Source of the DNA: Agrostemma githago
Taxonomy: Eukaryota; Streptophyta; Magnoliopsida; Caryophyllales; Caryophyllaceae
Direction: 5' to 3'
DNA: 64,000 nt
Assembly (NCBI GenBank): GCA_958450325.1
Contig: OY288261.1
Span: 12,553,113-12,617,112 of the forward strand
This document shows positions 1 through 10,790 of this stretch, in pieces. How positions within the stretch are numbered: the stretch's first letter is position 1; every line of letters begins with the position of its first letter. Below the pieces are notes generated by a model. That model saw only the letters and a program-made list of their open reading frames with translations. It had not been told where the DNA came from and searched no databases. A program made the translations under genes and the position numbers.

Positions 1-1633
1 TTATGCGATTGGAGTGTTGTACTGTTTTGTATTGCATTGAGGGGTGTTAGAGGCGTTTAGGTCGATCATATGTGTGGGTTGTGGAGAATAGTGGTATACA
101 TCGTTTATCATTGGTGATATTTTGTAGCACATGTGATCTTGTTTAGGAATCGGAGAAATAAGGGGTATAGTGTCATTTTCTAATGATTTTTGGTGTTGTT
201 TTGTGGTCACAGTTTTTGTTGTTGTGTGTTTTTCATGTCATTGTGACCTTGTGCTTAAACTTTGATGACGATATAAGGAGGGTGGTTGAAGGGATGAGTT
301 TATTGACTGATGTCGAGCTTCCCATGTGTTGTTTGCAAGACCGTTGGTGTTTTATTGTTGATGTTTCTGAGTTTTCCTCGGGACGAGCAAAGGTCTAAGT
401 GTGGGGAAGTTGATCTAGCGTGTTTTATATGTCTTTACGACGGAGATTTAAGCTAGATTTGGTGATTAAAGATGCGGATTTAGAGTGGAAATCGTCTAAT
501 TGGTTTGATATAAGAAATTGTGCTTTATTGAAGAAAAGGCGGTTTTTAGAATTCTAATTCCTTGTTATATGATTTTGAGCTCGCGATGGAGAGTATGAAG
601 ATCAAGCCCGACAACACCGGGTGAAAAGTCAAAGCGCAGCTCGGGAATTTAAGACGGAACTACTTCGGGTTCCGTGTCAGCTTAATTATTATTTATTATT
701 ATATTATTATTAGATTTAGGAAATTAGTAGAATTTCCTATATCATTATTAGAATATATACTATTAGATATTATTATTCATCATTCATATCATATTCATTA
801 CTAACATTACGTTCAATTAGAGAATAAAGGGAGAAAAACCCTAAACATGTGTAACTAATTCTTCTTTCTCGGATCAAAGATTTGAAACTTTCTAGTTAAT
901 TAATTGTGAGACATTTCTTGATCTTTATTTAATTACTTGTGTATTGTTTATTCCTTGCGCTAATTTTATGATTGTTATTTGTATAATCTTTTTGGCCAAT
1001 TGATTATTTCAATCTTCAATCTATTGCAATCCTTGTGTTTGAATCCGTAATTGTTCAATTCACTAGATAAAGTTGCAACCTTTAGACCTAATTATTTGTA
1101 TGTGTTTCATCGTAATTGGGTAAAGGGGGGAATAAACATATAATTCGAACCAATAACCGCGTGGGTTAAAGGTCGTTATTTCTATTGAATTGTTCATATC
1201 GTTCATGCTGTTATTGAATTAAATCTAGACGCGTGGATTAGGTTGTTCAATAATTAGGTTGCTTAGGATCGCGTTTCGACCTAAGTAATATTATCTACGG
1301 AACAATTGGAACTTTTAGTTTCACAATAGAATACTCAAGGATTAAATAAAGGTTAGTAGTCGATGATCAATTGTTTAACTAGTCGGTGGATTTTCTTTGA
1401 GTCGAGTTTCTTACTCATCTGAATTCATCATTATTAGTTATTTTACTTTCGTTATTTTAGTTATTAGTCTATTCAATCACAAACCCCCATTATTCTTGTT
1501 ACGTTTATTTATTTTATTCACACATTAATTTTCATCGCCTTCCCTGTGGATTCGACACCCGACTTACCTCTATTATATTGTTAAAGGTAATAGGACTTAA
1601 TTATTTATCTTTGGGAGCATACGACCTAGGCTC
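1..1633 (+). mobile_element. 3' end of an Athila-like LTR retrotransposon (partial)
   Basis: The window opens inside the 3' untranslated part of a Ty3/gypsy element. A purine-rich tract (about 381-410, containing AAGTGTGGGGAAGT) is followed at once by TGATCTAGCG, the usual arrangement of polypurine tract and LTR start in Athila-like elements. Positions 1-380 hold no recognisable domain; the short open frames there are not convincing genes. The element's coding part lies outside the window, so completeness and target duplication cannot be judged. Confidence 0.6.
411..1633 (+). repeat. 3' LTR (or solo LTR) of the Athila-like element
   Basis: The LTR starts with TG at 411, just after the polypurine tract, and ends near the GGGAGCATACGACCTA stretch at about 1614-1633. 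The exact 3' edge is uncertain because no second LTR is available for comparison. The interior is AT-rich and non-coding, with GTGGATTCGACACCCGACTT near the end, a signature shared with other Athila-type LTRs (compare the LTR ending at 24299). Confidence 0.5.
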
Positions 1634-1732
1634 ACCAGGAAGTGAGAGTGTGAGAGTAGCAGAAGCAGAAGCTACTCCATTTCCAAGACATTAACATTGA
1701 TTGATTCCATCATTCTGCTTCTTTTTTCTTGT

Positions 1733-1734
<2 letters not shown>

Positions 1735-1826
<92 letters not shown>
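1735..1826. repeat. (TA)n microsatellite
   Basis: About 46 uninterrupted TA units. The Ile-Tyr repeat frame across it is an artefact. Confidence 0.97.
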
Positions 1827-1829
<3 letters not shown>

Positions 1830-2062
1830 GAGATCAAATAAGGTCACCATGTGTCAGTAAGTCTATATTAAAGTTACAGATGACATACGATAAAATTGCA
1901 TTTGTTTAAAATTAATATGTAACTATAACATTTAGCTCTTTTATCACTTCAAGTGATAAAGTGCAATTTTATCACTCATCTCGTGTAACTTTAAGCACTT
2001 TTTGTGTAACTTTAACGCTGGACCTTATGACCTTAAAATAGTTGTTGACCTTTTGAACCTAC

Positions 2063-2065
<3 letters not shown>
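1827..2065. mobile_element. Possible Micron-like small insert between two TA tracts
   Basis: This 239-bp segment is flanked directly on both sides by (TA)n. It contains a hairpin around TATCACTTCAAGTGATA (1940-1960) and weakly similar ends (GTAGAGATCAAATAAGGTCA, against the reverse complement of the right end, GAGGTAGGTTCAAAAGGTCA). Small non-autonomous elements embedded in TA microsatellites (the Micron type) are known from rice. The assignment rests on position and weak terminal similarity only. Confidence 0.3.

Positions 2066-2118
<53 letters not shown>
2066..2118. repeat. (TA)n microsatellite
   Basis: About 26 TA units. Together with the tract at 1735-1826 it brackets a 239-bp segment. 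Confidence 0.97.
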
Positions 2119-2120
<2 letters not shown>

Positions 2121-2136
2121 TACTTCCTCGTTATTA

Positions 2137-2384
2137 GACCATGTTCTTTTCGGCTGAAACAAGGCTGAGCTGAGCTGAATTGGTCTGATAGGAGCTGAGC
2201 TGGACTGATAGAAGCTGAGCTGAGCTGAGCTGAATTTATAGAAGCTGAAACTAATAATTTCTTATATAAATTATCTAATAATTTTAAGAAAAATATTGGA
2301 GCTGAGCTGATAAGAGCTGGGCTGAGCTGATAAAAGCTGAGCTGATCTGAAACAGGCTGAAACTAAGCCGAAAAGAACAGGGCC
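2137..2384. mobile_element. Tourist-like (PIF/Harbinger) MITE
   Basis: The left end GACCATGTTCTTTTCGGCT and the reverse complement of the right end GGCCCTGTTCTTTTCGGCT match at 17 of 19 positions. The trinucleotide TTA flanks both sides (2134-2136 and 2385-2387), the usual PIF/Harbinger target duplication. The interior is built from repeated GAGCTGAGCTGA-type units and has no coding capacity. Confidence 0.8.
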
Positions 2385-2588
2385 TTACACCTCCATGGTT
2401 AAAGAAAGAGGTAGACCTTCCATTCCATTTCCACAAGGGTTTGGGTTTTAGTCCCCATGCATCTTTGAATCATTTTCTGCCCATCTTCTTTCTATACATC
2501 CCATATTCCCATAATACTTGCTTGTTTTCTGTCCTTTGAAATTCTCTGTCCGTGTCTTATTTCGTGTGTCAATTCATAAAAAATACTA

Positions 2589-2759
2589 CTCCCTCCGTTT
2601 CTATGATTTCTTCCACCTTAAAAGTGACACATTTCTTAAGAAAAACAATAAAATAAGTAAAAGTAGAGAGGGAGTAAAGTAAGTGGACCACCTAGGTAAG
2701 AGAGAAGTGTAATAGAAAAAAAGGAAAGTGGAAGAAATCAAAGAAATGGTTGAAAAAGG
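2589..2759. mobile_element. Stowaway-like MITE, left part (split by a retrotransposon)
   Basis: The left terminus CTCCCTCCGTTTCTATGATT follows a TA dinucleotide (2587-2588). Its partner terminus, reading GAAACAGAGGGAG before TA, lies 12 kb away at 14989-15025. The two arms are inverted copies (CTCCCTCCGTTTCTATGATTTCTTCC against CTCCCTCTGTTTCTTTGATA followed by ACTTCC). The Tat-like element at 2760-14988 therefore landed inside this MITE. Confidence 0.75.
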
Positions 2760-3194
2760 TGTTTGGGTATCAAACAATCACATACCTCCCGCCGGGTATG
2801 GCCGGCGATCCTCCTCTCCCGACTTATGAAGCCCAGAGTTCCGGACCTGCAATGGGAGCAAACAAGGGCCTCGGAGGGATTCTGAGGTTGCCTCTCCGAC
2901 GCTCAAGTCAGTGGTGTGGATTGGAGGGTAGAGGTAAGATTATGGAGGATATTACTTAACTTTCTAGAGAGATATCTTGTGTGAATGATATGCTGGTGAA
3001 AATGATCCTCCCTCTAGACGGATGTCTTGGGGGTATTTATAGGACTCGAGATATGAAGGTCGGTCGCCGGACCCCAAGCTAGACCGATGGCCTCCCTCCG
3101 GCTGGAGATAGCCGGTGGGCCCTGGTTGGAGGGGTGACGACTCGGTCATAACTTCGCCGGCTGCCGACCATACCTGTGGTGCCGACCCCCGTCA
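2760..3194 (-). repeat. 3' LTR of the Tat/Retand-like element
   Basis: 435 bp, nearly identical to 14553-14988. On the minus strand it starts TGACGGGGGT and ends CCCAAACA. A short purine stretch (GTGAGGGACA on the minus strand, about 3195-3206) precedes it and could be the polypurine tract. Confidence 0.9.
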
Positions 3195-3413
3195 ATTGTC
3201 CCTCACTGGATGTCCGCCCGGGGTCACCGTGGGCCGCTTTCAGTGAAGAGTTCCTGGGCGAGGTGCCGCAGGGTCGGTGTTGGTTTGCGTGCAATCCGCT
3301 CGTCTTCCCTACTAACCTAGGTTGTGTGTAGAGGTAATGATGGCTTTTGATTTCCCTAGATTGCTTTGGTGGTTGCATGCATTTAATGGTGTGCATGCAT
3401 GATTCTAGCTCCC

Positions 3414-3423
3414 CTATATAAGG
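3414..3423 (+). promoter_or_regulatory. TATA-like box of the first antisense gene in the Tat element
   Basis: CTATATAAGG lies about 70 bp upstream of the ATG at 3491 on the strand opposite to the retrotransposon, a plausible distance for a plant core promoter. A second such box at 4371 serves the next antisense gene, which makes chance less likely. Confidence 0.5.
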
Positions 3424-3490
3424 TCTTCATTTTTTGCCATTTTTGGCATCATTTTCTCATCCCCATTCTTTGAGAACTTTTAACTTACTC

Positions 3491-4012
3491 ATGTCGTCCT
3501 CTTCTGGGAGCAATTCTCCACCCTCCGCCGTGGTGCATCCGAGCACTCCTGTCCGGCGCAGGAAACGTTCCCCCTCTCCGGAGGGTTCGAAGCCTAAGTA
3601 TGGGCGCTGGATTTCTCGGGGGCCACCCTACCGTCCACCGGCACCTGTGGAAGCTGCCCCTCCTGCTCCTCCTCCTACTACGGGGATTGTAGGGCGTTCT
3701 CCCAGTGATGATCATGATCGCCCTCATCGGCGTGCCAGGGTGCACTTCGGCGTTTCTGAGCCGGACGTCGATCCGGATTGTCCGTCGTCGGGCGGTCCCT
3801 CCGGCTCCTCTTTTTTGAGCAGCCATTCGTCCGGGCCATCTTGGATGGGCGGTCCTCTCTGCCCTAGTGACTCATCGGGCGAGATGGCGGAGGGTTTTGA
3901 CACCCTTCGTGGGATTCGTGCCCCCCCTCCCTCTCCTGCCTCCTCCTCTTCCCCTGCTACCTCGGACTCCTCTCTTCCTGACGAGGACACCGAGGGGGAG
4001 GATATGGAGTGA
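3491..4012 (+). CDS. Ser/Pro-rich protein of unknown function, antisense within the Tat element
   Basis: A 173-residue frame starting at ATG 3491 and ending TGA 4010-4012, opposite to the retrotransposon strand and close to its 3' LTR. The protein is low in complexity: runs of Ser, Pro, Arg and acidic residues, a basic RRRKRSPSPEG segment near residue 25, Pro/Ala-rich middle, acidic C-terminus (DEDTEGEDME). Base composition is GC-rich like the next antisense gene. A TATA-like box sits 70 bp upstream. I recognise no domain. It could be a separate small gene, a first exon of the gene that follows, or a frame kept open by GC bias; the promoter-like context favours a real transcript. Confidence 0.45.
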   Translation: MSSSSGSNSPPSAVVHPSTPVRRRKRSPSPEGSKPKYGRWISRGPPYRPPAPVEAAPPAPPPTTGIVGRSPSDDHDRPHRRARVHFGVSEPDVDPDCPSSGGPSGSSFLSSHSSGPSWMGGPLCPSDSSGEMAEGFDTLRGIRAPPPSPASSSSPATSDSSLPDEDTEGEDME

Positions 4013-4370
4013 GGTTTTCTTGGTGGCATAGGTCCGGAGGGTGCCTCGTTTTGTCGGTTGGGGCTAGTTGGTGGAAAGGCGGTGTATTCGCCTCTTATCT
4101 TGTTTTAGGTAGTTTTTTGTGTAATTTTGGGGGTTACCGGCCCTTTCTTTTATTGATGTTGTATTACTCGGTTGTCGGTTCCCTTATCCTGTGTATGTTG
4201 ACTTTGTTTATTGAATGCGAATTTTCGTACTTTGCGCCTCAAGTCACGCTTTCCCACTTGTCTGTCTCTTTTTGTGTTGTCTTTTCGCATTCTGTATTTT
4301 TGTTGTTGCATTGAATGCCACTTGCCCCTTGTCAGTTAATCTGGTGGGTGGCCCTAGGAGGCGTTCTTCA
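4013..4370. other. Non-coding spacer between the two antisense genes
   Basis: A T-rich stretch (4080-4310) that looks like a 3' UTR followed by upstream sequence of the next antisense gene. I see no gene in it. Confidence 0.5.
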
Positions 4371-4379
4371 TATAAATAG
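4371..4379 (+). promoter_or_regulatory. TATA-like box of the second antisense gene in the Tat element
   Basis: TATAAATAG, about 190 bp upstream of ATG 4570, followed by a C-rich AGGGGCTCCCCCCC stretch. A similar AATAGGGGCTCCCCCC sequence recurs at 8407, beyond the tandem array. Confidence 0.5.
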
Positions 4380-4569
4380 GGGCTCCCCCCCTCATTTGCC
4401 CCTTATTTGCCATTTCACTCTCTCACCAAGTGTTAGAGCAAAACTTCTTACTTTCCTTTCCTCTCTGATTTAGTCGTCGTCTCCTGCCTCGGGAGTCCTA
4501 GTTTTTCGCCGGCTTTTCTAGGTTAGTTTTCTGTCTCTCATCTTTCGTTTATTCCTTTGCTCTCGCATC

Positions 4570-6924
4570 ATGTCCACCCGTTCCCAGCGCGTTCGCTTTG
4601 AGGTAGAGGATGAGTCGGGGATGTCGGAGCGTGGCGGGACCCAGGGTAGTGGGTCTGTCGGAGGGGCCGGCGATTCCTCGTCGGGGGAGTCTGTAGAGGA
4701 GGTGGAGCCCGTTTATGCGGAGCCCATCCGGGCTTCGCGCATTTCTGCCGGGGGGGTCTTCCACTTTTGCGAGGGGTGGCGAAGGGTTGCCGCCATCCGG
4801 CGTTTCTGGGGGGAATGTTGTCGTCGGTAGTTCCATGGTTTTGCGCCACCGTCTTCAGAAAGGGGATTCTTGTTTGGGGGACCCTTCTGGGGCGGGGGCG
4901 TCTTCTCCCCGTCTTTCGGCCTCTGTTTCCGGGCCGGTGGAGCCGGAGACGGAGGGTGTTGAGAGCAACCGTCGTCCTCTCCTTCACGCCAGTACCTTGA
5001 TCGATAAGGGTTGGCGTCATAAGGTCCTTGATGTCGGGGGTCTTGATGCTGCTAAAGAACTTTACCCTCTCGGGGAGGGTTATGAATACTTGCTGCCGGA
5101 CCCGGGCCAGTCCATTTGCTCTCCTCCGGAGGGATGTGTCGGAGTATCCGTGGAATCCCTGAAGTTCGGCCTCCATTTTCCCCTCGACCCTTTTTTGGAG
5201 GCGGTGTTCTGTCGTATGAGGTTGGCGCTGGGTCAGCTGACTCCTCAATCTTTTCGTGCCATCATCTCATTTTGCTGGGTGTGCCGGTTTAGGAAGTGGA
5301 GGCCTTCGGTGGAGGCGTTTAGGTTCATGGTGCGTCTTAAGGCGTCGTCGTCCTCTTACTGGGCCCTTGGCCGGCGAGGCAAGTACGTCACTTCTTATCC
5401 CATCCTATCGAACTGTCACAAGTGGAAAGGTGCTTTCTTGTATGTGCGTTCGGATAAGCCCTGGGCCGTCCCCCGGTTTTTCCAGTCGGATGTACGCGTC
5501 AATATGGAGAGTGATAAGGAGATGGGGAGTTGTTTGGATTTGAGGGAGTCCGGCCTGGGGCAGTCGGATAGGGAAGTTGTCGCCGCCTTTCCTGCCGTTA
5601 TGAAGTGGTCAGGCAAGGAGAGGGTGGCCGCTCCTTCAATATGGCTTCCTCACTATGATCTGATCACGAGGAATGATTTTCTGGAACGGGTGGGCATGAG
5701 CGTCCCTGTCGCCAGCTCAGGTATCTGGCGACCTACTTATTCACTTGTGTTGTCTACCTTCCTGGATAGTTCTCAGACCCTCAACCCTCTGCCCATTTTT
5801 CTGCCTAACTTTGCAGGCAACAGGTCGGCTACTTGGACGCCTGAGGAGATTGACTTATTAGGGTTGGATCCTTCCCTCCGTCCTCTCATTACCACGCCGC
5901 CGGCTCCCCCGTTGGACCGTTTAACCATTATGACCCACCAGAAGTCGAGGCTTTCCAGGCTGAGGAGGGCGGCGTCGTCGTTCGGTGGGGCTCCTCCTCC
6001 GAAGAGGCAGGCCGTGGGTCCCTCTGTTGACCCGGAGGGGGCCATGAGTGTGGCCGGCGCGCAGGTTGATTTCGGGGCTTCCGAGGTTGTCACCTCCCCA
6101 AGGACTACGAGCTCGCCGGTTGTCACTATTGCGGCTCTTCCCGAACAGGGGGGTGGTTGCTGAACCATCTTCCGGATTCCGGGAGGCGGCTGCCTGCCTG
6201 GAGGCTTCTCAGGACCGGGAAACTATGCGCGATGTTGCCGCCGCCGTGGATGCGCCTCTCCCCTCCTTGTCTGACCTTTCTTTTTACAGGATGTTGGAGG
6301 GAGACGTTTCGCCTGTTGACCGGATTCAAACTCTTGCCCAACTGGATACCGTCTATCGTGGCCTGGGGGGAGGATTTGTCTAAGGTTGTCCAAGCCAGTA
6401 TTAAGATCAAGAAGGCGGCGGAGGAGGGCGCGAGGCTGATGTCTCGCTTGCAGGAGGCAGAGTTGAAGCTGGAGTTGGAGAAGCAATTAAGGTCGGCGGC
6501 TGAGGCGAAGCTGGAGTCGGAGAAGAAGCTAAGGTTGGAGGCTGAGGAGAAGGAGGTGACCGGTCTCAAGGAATTGGAGACTCTCCAGGGGGTCCATTCC
6601 TCCTGTGAGTCGCTCAAGAGGGATCTGGAGGGGCAATTGCAGGCGACTCGTGCTGATATGGGGTCCCTTCAGTCGAAGTTGGCAGCCGCTGAACAGGAAT
6701 TGGAGAAGAAGTCTGGGGAGATTGCCAACTTGTCGAAGGAAGGTGACGTAGCTTTTCTTAAGGGAATGAATGCCGTTGTTGACTTGACGTCAAAGGCCCT
6801 TCTTGAGTACGATCCGGGTTTCGACTTTGGCCGGTATAATCCGATATATCAGCGAATTCAAGCGGAGGAGGATGAGCGTGAGGGTGGGTCGCCGGCGGCC
6901 GAGCCTCCTTCCTCTCCTAAATAG
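4570..6924 (+). pseudogene. Antisense gene of the Tat element, putative gypsy-type transposon domain plus coiled coil
   Basis: Starts at ATG 4570 with an acidic, Ser/Gly-rich head. A central region (about 5040-5780) carries VSVESLKFGLHFPLDPF, LALGQLTPQSFRAIISF and ANWESDKE-like blocks (here VNMESDKEMG). These are typical of the plant family named putative gypsy-type transposon / Transposase_28, known as an antisense or extra gene in Tat elements. The C-terminal third (6390-6800) is a long Glu/Lys/Leu coiled coil (SRLQEAELKLELEKQL). Three frame changes are needed, each at a G run: 4750-4756 (7 G), 6148-6153 (6 G) and 6365-6370 (6 G). Homology across frames shows one original gene ending at TAG 6922-6924. 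Function unknown; it runs opposite to gag-pol and has its own TATA-like box. Confidence 0.7.
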
Positions 6925-7302
6925 GAACTCGGGTCGTCGTCTTCCTGTGCCTCATGTACCCTCAGGGAGGGAGAGGAGGGGGTGGCAGATGAGCCGGCAG
7001 ATACTGCTAACTCCTCTGCCCCCTCTTGAGGCTTTTTGTGGATCTCCTCGCACCTACCCTCTTGAGGTTTAGGCATAGGCTTGCCCTCCATGCTCTATCC
7101 TTTGTATTCCTTTTTGTTCTGTTTGTAGGTGGCGCTTGATCCTTTGGGGACGGCTGCCGATCTTTGGATTGTTGTAGCCTTGTTTTGGCTCCTTGTTGTA
7201 ACAAACGCCTGGCGCTTCTGACGCTTTTTATTTTCTGTTTTTATCATTGTCTTGCTATATTATTTTCAATTTATTCCATGCTTTATTGCAACACTCCTTC
7301 CC
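6925..7302. other. Spacer between antisense gene and tandem array
   Basis: Probably the 3' UTR of the antisense gene; it becomes T-rich from about 7160. No supported gene. Confidence 0.5.
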
Positions 7303-8372
7303 CCACACTCTGGGTGGGGGAGATTCAGTTGGTTCTCGACTTATGCCCCCACACTCTGGGTGGGGGAGATTTGGTCGGTAGGCCGGCTGTGGTCAGGCCA
7401 CAGTCGGTTCCCGACTTATGCCCCCACACTCTGGGTGGGGGAGATTTGGTCGGTAGGCCGGCTGTGGTCAGGCCACAGTCGGTTCCCGACCTATGCCCTC
7501 ACACTGGGTGGGGGAGATTTGGTCGGTAGGCCGGCTGTGGTCAGGCCACAGTCGGTTCCCGACTTATGCCCCCACACTCTGGGTGGGGGAGATTTGGTCG
7601 GTAGGCCGGTTGTGGTCAGGCCACAGCCGGTTCCCGACTTATGCCCCCACACTCTGGGTGGGGGAGATTTGATCGGTAGGCCGGCTGTGGTCAGGCCACA
7701 GCCGGTTCCCGACTTATGCCCCCACACTCTGGGTGGGGGAGATTTGGTCGGTAGGCCGGCTGTGGTCAGGCCACAGCCGGTTCCCGACTTATGCCCCCAC
7801 ACTCTGGGTGGGGGAGATTTGGTCGGTAGGTCGGCTGTGGTCAGGCCACAGTCGGTTCCCGACTTATGCCCCCACACTCTGGGTGGGGGAGATTTGGTCG
7901 GTAGGCCGGCTGTGGTTCCCGACTTATGCCCCCACACTCTGGGCGGGGGAGATTTGGTCGGTAGGCCGGCTGTGGTAAGGCCACAGTCGGTTCCCGACTT
8001 ATGCCCCCACACTCTGGGTGGGGGAGATTTGGTCGGTAGGCCGGCTGTGGTCAGGCCACAGTCGGTTCCCGACTTATGCCCCCACACTCTGGGTGGGGGA
8101 GATTTGGTCGGTAGGCCGGCTGTGGTCAGGCCACAGTCGGTTCCCGACTTATGCCCCCACACTCTGGGTGGGGGAGATTTGGTCGGTAGGCCGGCTGTGG
8201 TCAGGCCACAGTCGGTTCCCGACTTATGCCCCCACACTCTGGGTGGGGGAGATTTGGTCGGTAGGCCGGCTGTGGTCAGGCCACAGTCGGTTCCCGACTT
8301 ATGCCCCCACACTCTAGGTGGGGGAGATTTGGTCGGTAGGCCGGCTGTGGTCAGGCCACAGTCGGTTCCCGT
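7303..8372. repeat. 75-bp hairpin tandem array in the Tat element 3' region
   Basis: About 14 head-to-tail units of 75 bp, starting near 7338, 7413, 7488, 7560 and so on, with one 60-bp unit at 7920 and one 72-bp unit at 7488. Each unit holds two hairpins: CCCCCA...TGGGGG, and CCGGCTGTGG-TCAGG-CCACAGTCGG (10-bp stem, 5-nt loop). Some units read CCACAGCCGG, which makes the second stem perfect. Because 75 is divisible by 3, several frames on both strands stay open; these 25-residue repeat proteins are artefacts. Retand elements are known for tandem repeats at this position. Confidence 0.95.
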
Positions 8373-8585
8373 CTTTTGGTGGGGGGTCCATTCTTGGCGA
8401 TAGGCGAATAGGGGCTCCCCCCTTTATTGCCCCCTGCTTGCTGGTCGAGAACATAGTGAACGGGGAGCAAGTAGATAGCAAACAGAGCCTTCCTTATTAA
8501 AATTTTTACAAGTTTCTGGTGGCAGGGTCGTCGACAGGCCCGATGGTACCCTGCCGAGGTTCAGTACAACATTTCGTCCGCTCGC

Positions 8586-10790
8586 TCATACATAGTACCT
8601 CCTGACGGTGTCGGCGTTCCAGTGTGACGGTAAGTCCCGTCCTTCTCTGTCTTTTAGCTTGTAAGTACTTCGTCCTAGGACCTTAGTGATCTCGTATGGC
8701 CCTTCCCAGTTGGCGCTGAGCTTTCCGTGTTCGTTTGCCTTGCCGACTGCCGCGGATTTCCTCAGGACTAAGTCACCCATCTGGAACCTTCGGTGGTTTA
8801 CCCTCTGGTTGTAGGCCTTTCTCATGCGTTGTTGATATGCTACTAAGTTTACGCGTGCCTCCTCCCTGGTTTCCTCCACCAGGTCCAAGGCTTCTTCCAT
8901 GTCCGTCTCATTCCTGCCGCCCTTATAGTATTTGCTACGGGCGGAGGGAAGGCGCGTTTCTATGGGGAGGAGGGCTTCTGCCCCATATACTAGGCCGAAC
9001 GGCGAGTGTCCTGTTGCCGCCTTCTGCGTCGTTCTTAGGGACCACAGGACACTTGGTAACTCATCCGCCCATCTCCCTTTTAGGTCTTCCAGCATCTTTC
9101 TTAGTCCGTTGAGGATTTGTTTGTTGGCCGCCTCGGCCTGGCCTTTGGTTTGCGGGTGGCAGACGGCTGAGTATGCCACCGCAGTCCCAAATCCTCCTAG
9201 CCATTCTCTTAATGGAGGGTTGTCGAATTGCCGGCCATGATCGAAGACCATTACCTTGGGTATGCCGAATCGGGTTATGACGTTCCGCCATATCATTTTG
9301 CGCACCGCCGGTTCCGTGATATTAGGGACGGCTTCCGCTTCTATCCATTTTGAGAAATAATCCACTGCCACAATTACGAACTTCCTGTTCCCGGTTGCTG
9401 TAGGGAAGGGTCCTAGTATATCCATACCCCATTGAGCGAAGGGGATAGGGCTCAGGATGGGCTGCAGGTCCCTTGCCGGCGCGTGGATTACTGGTGAATG
9501 GATTTGGCAATTTCTGCACTTTTTGGTTAGTTCTCGAGCGTCGTGTATGGCGGTTGGCCAGTAGTAGCCTGCTCTGACCGCTTTATGCGCTAGGTTTCTG
9601 CCTCCTATATGGTGTCCGCACATCCCCGAGTGGATGTCGTCCAGTACTTCTGCCGCCTCCTCTGGTTTCAAGCATCTTAGTATTGGAGTAGCTGTTCCTT
9701 TCTTGTATAGCTGTTCGTCCAATATCATGTATCTTGCGGCTGTCGTGGGCATTCGTTTAGCTGTGGCGGGGTCTTTTGGCAGTTGTTTGCTCAGGATATA
9801 CTCGATGATGGGTGTCCGCCAATCGTTATCGCTTTTGAGCTCTATGTTGAGGACGTCGTCATGGCCGTCTTCGGACACTGCGATGCTTTTTTCCTGCCGG
9901 ACGTCTACCCAGACCGAGCGTCTAATATCCTGTAATCTCGAACTTGCGAGTTTTGATAATGCGTCTGCCCGGTTATTCTGGGACCTAGGCACTTGCTTGA
10001 TCTCGTATGATTGGAGTTGGGATAACTCTTCTTTCACTTTCTTTAGGTAGAGTGTCATCGAGGGCTCCCTGGCTTCGTACTCCCCGTTAATTTGGTTCAC
10101 CACCAGTTGTGAGTCAGTTGATAGTACAATTCGTTTGGCTCCCGCCGCTCGGGCTAGGTGGATACCGGCTAACACAGCTTCGTATTCGGCTTCATTGTTG
10201 GATGCCTGAAAAGTGAATCTTAGTGCGTGTTCGAATTCTTCGCCGTCGGGACTTGTTAAGACGACACCGGCTCCGGAACCGTTGCTGGTGGACGAGCCAT
10301 CGGTGAAGACCTCCCATGCCTCCGATGGTGGGTCGTCGTCCTCCGAGTGGGAACATTCGGCTATGAAGTCCGCCAGCGCTTGGGCTTTTATCGCCGTCCT
10401 CGACTGGTAGGTGATCCCTAGACCGCTCAGCTCCACGGCCCATTTCAACATTCGTCCGGACTTCTCAAATTTTTCCAGTGCCTTCTCCAGGGGCATGTTT
10501 GTGAGGACGGTTACCGGGTGTGCATCAAAGTAGGGGCGCAACTTTCGGGCGGCCACGACTATGGCGTATGCTGCCTTCTCTACCATGGGATAGTTTTTTT
10601 CTGCTGGGCCCAACGCGTGACTGATGAAATATATCGGTTGTTGGGCTTTCTCCTCCTCTCTGAGGATGACGGCGCTTATTGTGACATTGGTGACAGCTAT
10701 GTAGACGTATAACCTTTCACCCTCGGTTGGCCGTGCCAGCGTCGGTAGGGTCTTTAAGTGTTCTTTTAAGTTAGCGAACGCCGTCTTTTG
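8586..10790 (-). pseudogene. Tat-like pol, RNase H and integrase part
   Basis: Continues the RT frame after a frame change in the 10-base C run 10793-10802. It opens with the end of the Ty3 RNase H region (TNVTISAVILREEEK, FDAHPVTVLTNMP). A second, plant-type RNase H follows (VFTDGSSTSNGSGAGVV, NNEAEYEAVLAG, STDSQLV), a double arrangement typical of Tat. Integrase has an HH-CC zinc finger (GHHIGGRNLAHK, CRNCQIH) and a DDE core: D in WGMDILGPFP, D in VFDHGRQFDN (usually SDNGTQF) and E in QAEAANKQI. The C-terminal GPYEITKVLG module is present without a chromodomain. Stop TAA is at 8586-8588. This half is otherwise uninterrupted. Confidence 0.9.

Noticed and set aside
1697..1909. Ile-Tyr repeat protein
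   Set aside because: Translation of the (TA)n microsatellite.
4568..5248. Arg/Pro-rich minus-strand frame opposite the Tat antisense gene
   Set aside because: Shadow frame in GC-rich sequence; the plus strand carries the family motifs.
7303..8372. CRISPR-like array
   Set aside because: Units are contiguous 75-mers with no unique spacers, in a plant retrotransposon.
7252..8403. Long open frames on both strands encoding 25-residue repeats
   Set aside because: They exist because the 75-bp tandem unit is a multiple of three and lacks stops; there is no start context or homology.
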